DNA of 25,644 bases. It comes from a virus. This document shows positions 16,250 to 23,165 of the stretch, piece after piece; positions within the stretch are counted from its first letter, which is position 1, and each line of letters begins with the position of its first letter. The notes beneath the pieces are model-generated. The model was given only the letters and a program-made list of their open reading frames with translations, had not been told where the DNA came from and searched no databases. The position numbers were made by a program, and so were the translations under genes. The DNA lies in IMG/VR virus record IMGVR_UViG_3300025087_000283, positions 1-25,644 of that record; one strand, written 5' to 3'.

Positions 16250-16494
16250 TGCCAGACATCAGTTATACAGTATATATTCAAAAAACAGTTTCCTATAAAA
16301 GTGGGACCCTCAAAAGTACAAGTCGTTTAATAACTTATGCTTGTTCTCTTTCTTATGGGGTAAGAATAATAACATTTTATGCAATAGCCCCAATAATACG
16401 TACTAGAGTTAGGGATAAACTTTCTGAGATTAGGGAGCATAATGATTTTACTGAGAGTATTGACTTTCAGATACCAAAGAGAGATCGCAGATGA
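16249..16494 (+). CDS. Small protein with three more fibre repeat units
   Basis: An 81-aa protein whose ATG overlaps the stop of the giant fibre gene (TAATG). Residues about 11-50 read as three further units of the same type: KTVSYKSGTLKSTS, RLITYACSLSYGV and RIITFYAIAP; the first resembles the YRSGIL marker unit. The last 30 residues are charged (VRDKLSEIREHNDFTESIDF, then PKRDRR). It may be a fibre partner, cap or attachment subunit, or a fragment split from the giant fibre. Function unknown. It overlaps the next gene as ATGA. Confidence 0.72.
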   Translation: MPDISYTVYIQKTVSYKSGTLKSTSRLITYACSLSYGVRIITFYAIAPIIRTRVRDKLSEIREHNDFTESIDFQIPKRDRR

Positions 16495-16859
16495 CAGATT
16501 ATTCTAGAAGATATCGAAAAAACTTGAAACAAGAAATTATGAATGCCTATGGGGGAAAGTGTGAATGTTGTGATGAAGATAGAATTGAATTTCTTACGAT
16601 AGAACATATACATGGGGATGGAAAACAACATAGAGAATCTGTTAATTCTGTTTATTTAGATTTAAAAAAAAGAGGATTTCCTAGAGATGGTTATACATGC
16701 TTATGTATTAACTGTAACTTTGCAAAAGGACAATATGGTTATTGCCCACATGAAAGAAAAAATAAATTTATAAACGAAGAACTAGATTGGTTAATTGGTT
16801 TACAAATATCAGATTTAAGTGAAGATATGGGATCTATTTTTAGAGGGACTAATGCCTAG
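16491..16859 (+). CDS. HNH endonuclease, free-standing
   Basis: A 122-aa HNH nuclease. Seen: CxxC at C24/C27 (GGKCECC), LTIEHIHGDG with candidate catalytic His39, a second zinc pair C72/C75 (CLCINCNFAKG, with Asn76), and a final YGYCPH. This is the compact HNH type common as homing endonucleases in phages ('YGGKC.CCGE...L.iEHi.GDG..HR...LC.NCN.AKG..G.CPH'). It would nick or cut DNA at a homing target. It overlaps the preceding gene (ATGA) and the following gene by 8 nt, so it is well fitted into the operon and not interrupting any frame. The C-terminal 25 residues are extra to the core. Confidence 0.9.
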   Translation: MTDYSRRYRKNLKQEIMNAYGGKCECCDEDRIEFLTIEHIHGDGKQHRESVNSVYLDLKKRGFPRDGYTCLCINCNFAKGQYGYCPHERKNKFINEELDWLIGLQISDLSEDMGSIFRGTNA

Positions 16860-17640
16860 AAAAGTAATTATACTTGGGAGATCAGAACCTTTATTTACAG
16901 AGTTTCGTGATAGCAATGGTTCTTTAACAAATGTTACTAATCCTAGGATAGATATTTATAATCCTGAAGGTACTATAGTAATAAATAGCGCGGCTCCATC
17001 AATTCAAAGCACTGGAGTTTATTATTATAATTTTAGCCTTTCTACTGCTGTTTCTGTAGTGGAAGGGTTATACCAGATTTTTTGGTCTGGGACGATAGGT
17101 GGTTTAGGGATACAGCAAGATGAACCACGTTATATTCAAGCTATTAGAATACCAGTAGGCCCAAATACTGGGGCTGAATTTGTGAATGATGTAAGAAGGA
17201 TTATTGGGGATGATGATCCTGATGATTTTAATATTCTTACGAGTGATATTATTCGGTATATTAATGACGGGGTTGATTTTGTACAAAAGAATTTTAATTT
17301 AGGATATACTGTAACAAAAACAGAAACTACAATTAGTTTTGATAAAACATTAACTAGTCTTGCAAGAGATTTATTTATTTGTGGGGCCTGTTTTAAAATT
17401 TTAGAACATTTATTACATAAAAATTTATGGGGTTGTGGAAGTTTGGATATTGGGGATTTGTCAATAAATTTAACAAATGTAAATCGAGAGAGACGGTCTT
17501 CTGTCACAGAAATGCGTAATGAGATTACAAAAACAATTTTACAAGCAAAAATGAATTCTATCAGTGGTTCTAGTATAGACACATATAATTATGGTGAGTT
17601 ATCTGAAACAGTTGGCTCGATAATTAGACGTTATTATTAA
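16852..17640 (+). CDS. Head-tail adaptor/connector with N-terminal beta domain
   Basis: A predicted neck protein that joins portal to tail. Start ATG 16852 (MPRKVIILG) is chosen with GAGGG at 16843-16847; an upstream in-frame ATG at 16819 lies inside the HNH gene. The 262 aa comprise a beta-sandwich (about 1-100, including PLFTEFRDSNGSL and YQIFWSG) of a type often found in phage structural proteins, then a helical domain from about 110 (FVNDVRRIIGDDDPDDFNIL, then DIIRYINDGVDFV) with a long C-terminal helix. The helical part resembles gp6/gp15-like head-tail adaptors ('v..lig..d.....d..i...in.a...'). The two-part form is inferred from pattern. It is followed after 11 nt by a second HNH gene. 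Confidence 0.65.
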   Translation: MPRKVIILGRSEPLFTEFRDSNGSLTNVTNPRIDIYNPEGTIVINSAAPSIQSTGVYYYNFSLSTAVSVVEGLYQIFWSGTIGGLGIQQDEPRYIQAIRIPVGPNTGAEFVNDVRRIIGDDDPDDFNILTSDIIRYINDGVDFVQKNFNLGYTVTKTETTISFDKTLTSLARDLFICGACFKILEHLLHKNLWGCGSLDIGDLSINLTNVNRERRSSVTEMRNEITKTILQAKMNSISGSSIDTYNYGELSETVGSIIRRYY

Positions 17641-17651
17641 TAAGGAAAAAT

Positions 17652-18419
17652 ATGTGTAAAATAAAAGATGAGATAAATAATAGATTCGGTCGTCTTATGG
17701 TTATTAAAAATAATGGATTTAATAAGCAAGGGTCAGTTATTTGGCTCTGCAAATGCGATTGTGGGAATGAAGTTGTGATACGAGGTGCAAGTTTGCGAAA
17801 TGGGGCCACAAAAAGTTGTGGTTGTTTACAAAAAGAGATTGTTTGCCAAATTGGTTTGATAAATATAACTGGACAGAGGTATGGAAGACTTGTTATTATT
17901 AGGCGTATTGGTAGCGAAAAACACAATGGAGTTGCAACTTGGTTATGCAAGTGTGATTGCGGTAAAGAAGTTTGTGTTAATGGTACTTCTTTAAGAAGTG
18001 GAAGAACAAAAAGTTGTGGATGTTTAAAAATTGATTTAAACAAACTACCAATGGGCGAAGCTTCTTTTAATCGTTTTTATCGTGGAACACAACAAAACGC
18101 AAAAAAAAGAGGATATGAATGGAAATTAACAAAGGAAGAAGTTAAGATATTGACAAAACAAAATTGTTATTATTGTTGGATAGAGTCAAATCAAATTATT
18201 TGTCATAATAATAATGGAGCATATCTTTATAATGGGCTTGATAGGATTGATAACACTAAGGGTTATACAATGGATAACGTGGTTCCATGTTGTGGAACAT
18301 GCAATTTTGCTAAAAGAGAAATGTCACTTGAACAGTTGCTCAATTGGGTCAATAAAATTCATAATAATTTCCCTAAACAAAGTGTAAGAGAAGAGATTCT
18401 ATTTCATAAATTTGAGTAA
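17652..18419 (+). CDS. HNH homing endonuclease with duplicated Cys-rich DNA-binding module
   Basis: A 255-aa site-specific nuclease candidate. Two N-terminal modules share the pattern G.R.GRL.vi......W.CkCDCG.ev.v.g.sLr.G.tkSCGC: residues about 12-59 and 77-124, each with four Cys placed to bind zinc. The HNH domain lies at about 140-225: zinc pair C172/C175 (CYYC), NGLDRIDN (D197), DNVVP (N209), and C214/C217 in CCGTCNFAKREMS. This layout is known in phage and bacterial HNH homing endonucleases. AAGGA precedes ATG 17652. It sits between neck genes without disrupting either, so it is an insertion in intergenic space. Composition matches the neighbours. Confidence 0.88.
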   Translation: MCKIKDEINNRFGRLMVIKNNGFNKQGSVIWLCKCDCGNEVVIRGASLRNGATKSCGCLQKEIVCQIGLINITGQRYGRLVIIRRIGSEKHNGVATWLCKCDCGKEVCVNGTSLRSGRTKSCGCLKIDLNKLPMGEASFNRFYRGTQQNAKKRGYEWKLTKEEVKILTKQNCYYCWIESNQIICHNNNGAYLYNGLDRIDNTKGYTMDNVVPCCGTCNFAKREMSLEQLLNWVNKIHNNFPKQSVREEILFHKFE

Positions 18420-18422
18420 AGT

Positions 18423-18881
18423 ATGAACTATAATATCAAACGAACTTTTAAAGAAGGTCTAAAAGCTGCCGGGGCCGATTTTACTATTTGGTATAGGCAC
18501 GCAATCGCAAACACAGTAACAGGCTATGACCCATACTATAAAACAATTACGAAGTATAATTATAGTACGGCGAAAATTCCTAGTGGACAGGAGTGGATAT
18601 CAACCTGCTATATGGCCAAGGGAATTCTCAATTCTTTTTCTAAAGGATTAAATTATTTAGACGAAGGAGTATATAGAAGTAAAGTTGCACCTGATGGAAT
18701 TGCAAGAGGTACTTTTTGGCTTGATTCAGTTTTAATTAATATTCATAGTGTATCAGGGCCGACATTATTTTCTAATGGATCAACTGTAGAGTGTAATGGG
18801 GGCTATTATAGGGCAAAAAATCAAATTAGAGTTGGGATAGGTGATGAGCGAGTACTAGTGGTGGTATTTGATAAAATATAA
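18423..18881 (+). CDS. Putative head closure (stopper) protein
   Basis: A 152-aa protein in the slot between the adaptor and the gp10-like gene. Seen: LKAAGADFTIWYRHAIANT, then a beta-rich body (RGTFWLDSVLINIHSV, ECNGGYYRAKNQIRVGIG) ending in ERVLVVVFDKI. Short beta-barrel head-closure proteins (gp16 of SPP1, FII of lambda) occupy this position, but no diagnostic motif is seen, so the role is inferred from order only. There is no strong ribosome site before ATG 18423, 3 nt after the HNH stop. Confidence 0.5.
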   Translation: MNYNIKRTFKEGLKAAGADFTIWYRHAIANTVTGYDPYYKTITKYNYSTAKIPSGQEWISTCYMAKGILNSFSKGLNYLDEGVYRSKVAPDGIARGTFWLDSVLINIHSVSGPTLFSNGSTVECNGGYYRAKNQIRVGIGDERVLVVVFDKI

Positions 18882-18882
18882 T

Positions 18883-19062
18883 ATGGTTAAATATATTTTC
18901 GATATTTATAATTATTCCCCTGAATTTAGTCTAGCGGCTAAAAGAATTCTAAATAGTCTAGACCTAATAAAAATTACTAGCGAAGAAAAGGCCATTCTTA
19001 GAAGGACAATTTTGGATGAAATTAACACTTTAAAAAGGACAATTGAGAATGGCCGGGCCTAG
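18883..19062 (+). CDS. Small helical hypothetical protein
   Basis: A 59-aa protein from ATG 18883, 1 nt after the preceding stop; an upstream in-frame TTG (18868) overlaps that gene and is less likely. It reads MVKYIFDIYNYSPEFSLAAKR... with predicted helices (EEKAILRRTILDEINTLKRTI). It overlaps the next gene by 14 nt. There is no ribosome site, so it depends on coupling. Function unknown. Confidence 0.55.
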   Translation: MVKYIFDIYNYSPEFSLAAKRILNSLDLIKITSEEKAILRRTILDEINTLKRTIENGRA

Positions 19063-19753
19063 ATTAAATTATAGAATAGCTGGATTGGTGTCTGGGGTTT
19101 TAGGTAATGGAATTCCAATTAAGGTTTCCTTAAATTTCCCAGAGATTAAAAAGGATCTAGAAAGACTAGATAAAAATCTAGAAGAAGCGTTACTTTTTGA
19201 ACTTAATAGGATCGGGAAAGAGGTTCAAGATGAAATGGTTAGCAGGTTTAACAGAACAATGGTATATAGAAAACCATGGCGTAAAACTGGGGCAATTGTT
19301 AATTCTCTAAAAGGATGGAAAATTGTTAGAAATGCCACTAAAGGTAGAGATGTTTTTACATTACATATAGGTGATAGGACTAAACTCCCAGTTTATTGGA
19401 AATGGCAAGAAAAAGGAACTTTACCTGGTTATACTTTTCAAGAGTCATATGTTCCTTATAGATATCGTGCGGGTATGGTTGTGGCTCAAAGTGGTAATAG
19501 ATTAGCTTCTGATAGTATGCCTGGTAAGTCTAGATCTTATAGAAAATCAATGGCTGAAATTGGGGTTCATTGGATCAGTTATAACAAAGCATGGTTTGCC
19601 TCTCACCCTAATTATCCTAAAGTTACATTAACAATAAGACACCCAGGGATTCACCCTAGAAGTTTTATTTCTGCGGGAAATATTTATTTAACACGTTGGG
19701 CTAGAACTGGCCTCAAAACCGTACTAGATATGGCAGTAAAAGGAAGACGGTAA
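19049..19753 (+). CDS. HK97 gp10-like tail/neck protein
   Basis: A predicted tail-completion or neck-associated protein of the HK97-gp10/lambda gpZ-like group, which connects tail to head. It starts at ATG 19049 (AAAAGGA about 10 nt upstream). Seen in 234 aa: a helical opening (FPEIKKDLERLDKNLEEALL, then RIGKEVQDEM), a basic beta region with Gly-rich turns (TGAIVNSLKGWKIV), VYWKWQEKGTLPGYTF, and the ending IRHPGIHPRSFISAG (residues about 200-214), which matches the 'HPGi.p..F...A' end of that family. It carries a longer middle insert than usual. Good position, before the tail terminator gene. Confidence 0.7.
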   Translation: MAGPRLNYRIAGLVSGVLGNGIPIKVSLNFPEIKKDLERLDKNLEEALLFELNRIGKEVQDEMVSRFNRTMVYRKPWRKTGAIVNSLKGWKIVRNATKGRDVFTLHIGDRTKLPVYWKWQEKGTLPGYTFQESYVPYRYRAGMVVAQSGNRLASDSMPGKSRSYRKSMAEIGVHWISYNKAWFASHPNYPKVTLTIRHPGIHPRSFISAGNIYLTRWARTGLKTVLDMAVKGRR

Positions 19754-19756
19754 GGT

Positions 19757-20248
19757 ATGTATTTAGAGAGACAATGTATACAGTCAATTATAGCTAAAGT
19801 TGATACTCTTTTATATCAAGAAGGATTTGTAACCTCTGGGAATAGAAATGCCACTTTAATGATGGGATATCCCACAAAAGATGATGTTCAAACCATTATA
19901 AAACCACTTATAATCGTATCTATTATTGGAGGGGATGATTATCCGATTGAATTAGGGAGTTCTGATGGTACAGAAATTCTAGTAATTATAGATGTTGTTG
20001 CTGAAGATGATGGCCAGAGGGATGATTTAGGTTATTTTTTAAGAAAAAATTTAAGAGGAAGACTATTACCAATTTATAATTTCACCACATTCCCTACAAC
20101 CCCAGGAGATTATACTGGAATTAACACAATAGGAAAAATGATTGTTTTATCTACGGGGTCTACAAATATAGAGCCAGATATTAATGATTTACTTGGGTTT
20201 AACCATCATCAAGAGTTAAGATTGACTATTAGAACACCTTCAGATTAG
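19757..20248 (+). CDS. Tail terminator/completion protein (gpU/gp17-like)
   Basis: A 163-aa protein following the gp10-like gene in the standard neck order, and preceding the tube gene. Tail terminators form a ring that ends tube growth and binds the connector. Seen: IIAKVDTLLYQEG opening helix, KPLIIVSIIGGDDYPIELGS, an ILVIIDVVAEDDGQRDDL strand-helix pair (typical '.v.v.i.......r..v..l.......l'), and a C-terminal HHQELRLTIRTPSD strand. AGGAAG lies about 10 nt before ATG 19757. The family match is from secondary-structure pattern and order. Confidence 0.65.
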   Translation: MYLERQCIQSIIAKVDTLLYQEGFVTSGNRNATLMMGYPTKDDVQTIIKPLIIVSIIGGDDYPIELGSSDGTEILVIIDVVAEDDGQRDDLGYFLRKNLRGRLLPIYNFTTFPTTPGDYTGINTIGKMIVLSTGSTNIEPDINDLLGFNHHQELRLTIRTPSD

Positions 20249-20256
20249 GAGATAAA

Positions 20257-20517
20257 ATGTATATTCCAGTAGATACATATGATTTTTATATGAAAAAGAT
20301 AAAAGGTACATCAATTAATCTTGTCATGGCAACCGGTGGCCCAGTTTCAACTCCAACTATAAAAGATGATATAAAATTTAACATTAAAGATTGGGCGCTT
20401 ATAAAAAAGGGGAAAATAAAAATGAACAAGTTAGATGGATTTACTTCGGTTATATTACCAGAAAAAAATATTATTATTTTACCAGGGCCAGATTTACCAG
20501 AAATGATGAAACCTTAA
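20257..20517 (+). CDS. Small hypothetical tail-region protein
   Basis: An 86-aa protein with AGGAGATAAA just before ATG 20257. It reads MYIPVDTYDFYMKKIKGTSI, then short beta segments and a Lys-rich centre (DDIKFNIKDWALIKKGKIKM), ending in IIILPGPDLPEMMKP. No membrane segment or known motif. It lies between the tail terminator and tube genes, so a minor tail role is possible. The following 63 nt hold no visible feature except the GGGAGGATA site of the next gene. Confidence 0.6.
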   Translation: MYIPVDTYDFYMKKIKGTSINLVMATGGPVSTPTIKDDIKFNIKDWALIKKGKIKMNKLDGFTSVILPEKNIIILPGPDLPEMMKP

Positions 20518-20580
20518 TTTTTAAAAGTTAAATGGTTATAAATTTGTAATTAGATTATCGTATTTTTTGGGAGGATAGAT

Positions 20581-22032
20581 ATGGCAAAGACTGAAATTGT
20601 GAGATACCATGCAATTACACCTAGAGTAGATGGTATTGCGCTAAATCGCGTTCAAACTTTAAGTATTAGTGGGGATAAAGCTCGTGACCCAGTATCGGAA
20701 TTGGGAAACTCTGGAGTTGTAGAATATATTGAGCAAATACCAAGTGTATCAATTACCATAGATACAAATAATATTGGCAATGTTGATCCATTAGCTCTTT
20801 TAACTAATAAAATTCCCAATACATCTATTACATCAACTATTCAGGATGTTAGGTCCAGTGGGGCGTCTGCAATTTATAAGTTTTTTAATAAAATTAAAAC
20901 CGCAAGTGTAAATTCTTCAAATCGAGAAATAACTGAAACAGATTTTTTAACTGCTTATTCTGATGTTATTGTCCCGGTAACAGAAGATGGTACTACTATT
21001 ACTAGAACGGCATGGGCGCATCGTTGTGCATTATCTGGGCTTTCGATGTCATTTGATGTCAATGGTAATGCTACCCAGAACTTTACTTTACAGGGTAATA
21101 ATCTACAGTGGTATGCTGGGGCATGGGCTTATGCTAATTGTTATAAATTAGTAAATATAAATATGGCCACTGTTAAGTCTGGGACATTGGGGGCTTGGGA
21201 TAAACAAGGACCAAACTGTCAAACATTTTATTTCCCTAATAGTGCTTTTCCAAGAGGTTCTAGTGTTATAGCCATGGCGATTAATGAAAAAATATTTTTT
21301 AAGAGTAAAGGTTGGACTTTTGCTCAAACGGCTGTTTTAGCTGCTGGGACTTCAATGTTTACTGCCACATCTGGATATAAAGTTAAAATGTCAACTAACG
21401 CAAGTTGGGCAGCTGGGGTTGCTGAGTTTTCGACACCTTATGCTAGACATGGGGATAAAGCTTATATTATTTATTCTACTTCTGGCAGAAGTCTTTGGGC
21501 TAATGAAAAAATAGTTTCTACTGCTGGTTCTATTGGCGCTTTAGCTCGTCAACATATTACAGCTTACTTATGGAATTCTACTGAAAGTGGAAATGAGGGA
21601 ACTTCTACAGCTAAAGGGGCTTCTTTACGCTTACAGAGTCTTAATATTGAAGTTTCTCCTGGGGCTGAGAATTTAATTGAACTTGGGGCAAAAAATCCCT
21701 ATGGTTATGTTCGTCAAACGCCAATTCCTATTAATATTACAGTAAGCGCTAACGATAGTGATTTAGATATGTGGGCTGGATTAGCTGGCACAGCACAATC
21801 CTCAAAACAAATTAGACTAGAGGACTTCAATAATTATAATCAATTGAGAGTTGATGTTTTTAGAGATGAAACTAAAGTAGCGGCAGGGAAAACAGCTACA
21901 CTCAAGGTTTCAAATATGACTGTGACTGGGGTTCGCGCAAATGTAAGTGCTGGAGGTAATTCTACTCAGGAAGTTACTTTCTTAGCTGACAATTTCTCAT
22001 TGAAAGGTAATGGGGTTGATCCAAATACCTAA
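20581..22032 (+). CDS. Major tail tube protein with two tube domains
   Basis: Predicted tube subunit of a long non-contractile tail. The 483 aa are about twice the usual tube-protein length. Two matching halves are seen: N-half RVQTLSISGDK (23-33), ELGNSGVVEYIEQIPSVSIT, then LSGLSMSFDVNGNATQNFTL (about 150-170); C-half LQSLNIEVSPGAENLIELG, YVRQTPIPINITV (about 346-390), then MTVTGVRANVSAGGNSTQEV and TFLADNFSLKG (about 446-476). About 170 residues between them form an insert. Phage T5 pb6 also has a doubled tube domain and builds trimeric pseudo-hexamer rings, so the same is inferred here. GGGAGGATA precedes ATG 20581; a hairpin follows the stop. Confidence 0.83.
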   Translation: MAKTEIVRYHAITPRVDGIALNRVQTLSISGDKARDPVSELGNSGVVEYIEQIPSVSITIDTNNIGNVDPLALLTNKIPNTSITSTIQDVRSSGASAIYKFFNKIKTASVNSSNREITETDFLTAYSDVIVPVTEDGTTITRTAWAHRCALSGLSMSFDVNGNATQNFTLQGNNLQWYAGAWAYANCYKLVNINMATVKSGTLGAWDKQGPNCQTFYFPNSAFPRGSSVIAMAINEKIFFKSKGWTFAQTAVLAAGTSMFTATSGYKVKMSTNASWAAGVAEFSTPYARHGDKAYIIYSTSGRSLWANEKIVSTAGSIGALARQHITAYLWNSTESGNEGTSTAKGASLRLQSLNIEVSPGAENLIELGAKNPYGYVRQTPIPINITVSANDSDLDMWAGLAGTAQSSKQIRLEDFNNYNQLRVDVFRDETKVAAGKTATLKVSNMTVTGVRANVSAGGNSTQEVTFLADNFSLKGNGVDPNT

Positions 22033-22040
22033 TCGTAAAT

Positions 22041-22060
22041 ATGCCCTAAATTTAGGGCAT
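22041..22060 (+). terminator. Perfect 20-nt palindrome after the tube gene
   Basis: ATGCCCTAAA followed by its exact reverse complement, 8 nt after the tube stop. As RNA it gives a 7-8 bp stem with a small loop. The downstream sequence is T-rich in patches (GGTTTTAAATTTTATCG) but has no immediate U-run, so termination is likely partial. It may lower expression of the chaperone and tape genes relative to the abundant tube protein, or protect the tube mRNA 3' end. A protein-binding palindrome cannot be excluded. The interval 22033-22138 holds nothing else clear. Confidence 0.5.
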
Positions 22061-22138
22061 CATAATTGGTTTTAAATTTTATCGTCTTTATAAAAATTTT
22101 TGGCAGGGTTTTAAATTCCCTTATGGGAGGAAGGTAAA

Positions 22139-22903
22139 ATGGAAATAGACAAACTTAATGTCCCAGGTGAGGGTGAAGTAGAGCCTAAACTTGGGGATAA
22201 AATTCCTGAAAATTATCTAGATAGGGCCACGGCTGAATTAAAAAGTGGTTGTAGAGAAGTTGATATTTCTCGTAACGGGGCTTTATTTACTATTAAAATT
22301 GAAAATCCCAGTATAGGGGATGAACTTAAAATCAATAAGGAATATACTAAGAAATTTAATGAACTAGTAAGAGATGGAACTTACTTTACTAAAAAAGAAA
22401 TTGAAAATGAACTTAAAAAGCGCGGGGTTATAACTTCAATTGATGAAGCTAAGACTGCACAGTTAAACAAAAACATTCAGAAATTAATTGAAGACTATAA
22501 TCTTTACTTAACTTCAAACTCTAAACCCTCTGATAAAAAAATGAAGGAAATGAGATCCCAGTATTTTGAAATGCGAGATAAACTATTCGAACATAATAGA
22601 GTGATGAATGAACATTTCGCTAATTCTATTGAGAGTATTTGTGAACAGTATCAAACTTTTTTGAAAATGGTATTATGTATTAAGGACTCAGAAGGAAAAT
22701 CAATATGGAATTCTATTGAGGATTTTTATAATGAAAAAATTGACCGTTTATTTATTTCACAATGTATCCAAGAGTCACAAATGTTTTGGAGTGGTATAGG
22801 CCGGGAGGTTCTTTATGACCTCCCCGGTGTTTTAGAAAGTATGCACCGGGGAGGAGACTCAGAAAACTTGCAAGAAGCCGATGGCAAATCGACTTCAGTA
22901 TAG
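22139..22903 (+). CDS. Tail assembly chaperone (gpG-like)
   Basis: Predicted tail assembly chaperone that coats the tape measure protein and recruits tube subunits. It lies between tube and tape genes, the fixed position of this family. The 254-aa sequence is charged and helical (FTKKEIENELKKRGV, then KKMKEMRSQYFEMRDKL, then NSIEDFYNEKIDRLFISQC). The 0-frame ends at 22903. The -1 frame is open from 22819 to 23157 without any usual start codon, so a G-GT type frameshift product is likely. A GGGAGGAAGG site precedes ATG 22139. The role is assigned from position, composition and the frameshift arrangement rather than a motif. Confidence 0.75.
   Translation: MEIDKLNVPGEGEVEPKLGDKIPENYLDRATAELKSGCREVDISRNGALFTIKIENPSIGDELKINKEYTKKFNELVRDGTYFTKKEIENELKKRGVITSIDEAKTAQLNKNIQKLIEDYNLYLTSNSKPSDKKMKEMRSQYFEMRDKLFEHNRVMNEHFANSIESICEQYQTFLKMVLCIKDSEGKSIWNSIEDFYNEKIDRLFISQCIQESQMFWSGIGREVLYDLPGVLESMHRGGDSENLQEADGKSTSV
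22801..22867 (+). promoter_or_regulatory. Candidate frameshift signals: alternative stems, SD-like site, slip site
   Basis: Three GC-rich arms are seen in an otherwise AT-rich region. Arm A (22801-22809, CCGGGAGGT) can pair with arm B (22818-22827) with one bulge. Arm B (22819-22829, CCTCCCCGGTG) pairs perfectly over 11 bp with arm C (22844-22854, CACCGGGGAGG), so A-B and B-C are alternatives. Arm C runs into an SD-like GGGGAGGAG (22848-22856). About 10 nt after it is A-GAA-AAC (22861-22867), a partly slippery heptamer in the correct frame. This spacing resembles dnaX, where an upstream SD-like site stimulates -1 slippage. The heptamer is not canonical, so the exact slip point is uncertain. 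Confidence 0.5.
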
Positions 22904-23157
22904 CAGAAAGTTTACATACTGGATTTTTTAGTGGTCCAGTTATATTTTGGAATGAAAGTCAAAAAGAATTGACTAGTTGGTGTTTTTATTATAGGAGTAT
23001 ATTTACAAAACAAGATAATGAGCAACCTCCAGACGAAATATTAGATAATGATCTAAGTCTAGATAGATGGTTAGAAATGCAAAAACATCGCAAAGAACAT
23101 GAGGGAAAATTACAACATGCCGGTAAAGGCGGAGAAGTTTTTCAAATTTTAGAGTAG
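22819..23157 (+). CDS. -1 frame extension of tail chaperone (gpT-like part of a GT fusion)
   Basis: This frame is open from just after a TGA (22816-22818) to TAG 23155-23157 and has no ATG, GTG or TTG until TTG 22969, well inside the conserved-looking part. Its product after the shift reads RWQIDFSIAESLHT, GFFSGPVIFWNESQKEL and TSWCFYYRSIF, with Trp/aromatic spacing typical of chaperone T domains, and ends in a charged tail (RWLEMQKHRKEHEGK). The tape measure start follows after 8 nt. The simplest reading is a -1 programmed frameshift between 22819 and 22903 fusing it to the G-like protein, as in lambda G/GT. The coordinates here are those of the open frame, not of a separate start. Confidence 0.7.
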   Translation, partial: PPRCFRKYAPGRRLRKLARSRWQIDFSIAESLHTGFFSGPVIFWNESQKELTSWCFYYRSIFTKQDNEQPPDEILDNDLSLDRWLEMQKHRKEHEGKLQHAGKGGEVFQILE

Positions 23158-23165
23158 GATAATAG

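Noticed and set aside
17136-18043. Two long - strand open frames (17136-17582 and 17624-18043)
   Set aside because: Both mirror the head-tail adaptor and the HNH gene, which carry clear motifs on the + strand. All other genes are + strand.
22819-22903. Canonical X-XXY-YYZ slippery heptamer
   Set aside because: I scanned the 0-frame codons in the overlap and found no perfect one; only A-GAA-AAC at 22861-22867 is partly suitable.
22969-23157. Separate 62-aa gene from TTG 22969
   Set aside because: The same frame is open and protein-like back to 22819, there is no ribosome site before the TTG, and the chaperone frameshift explains it better.
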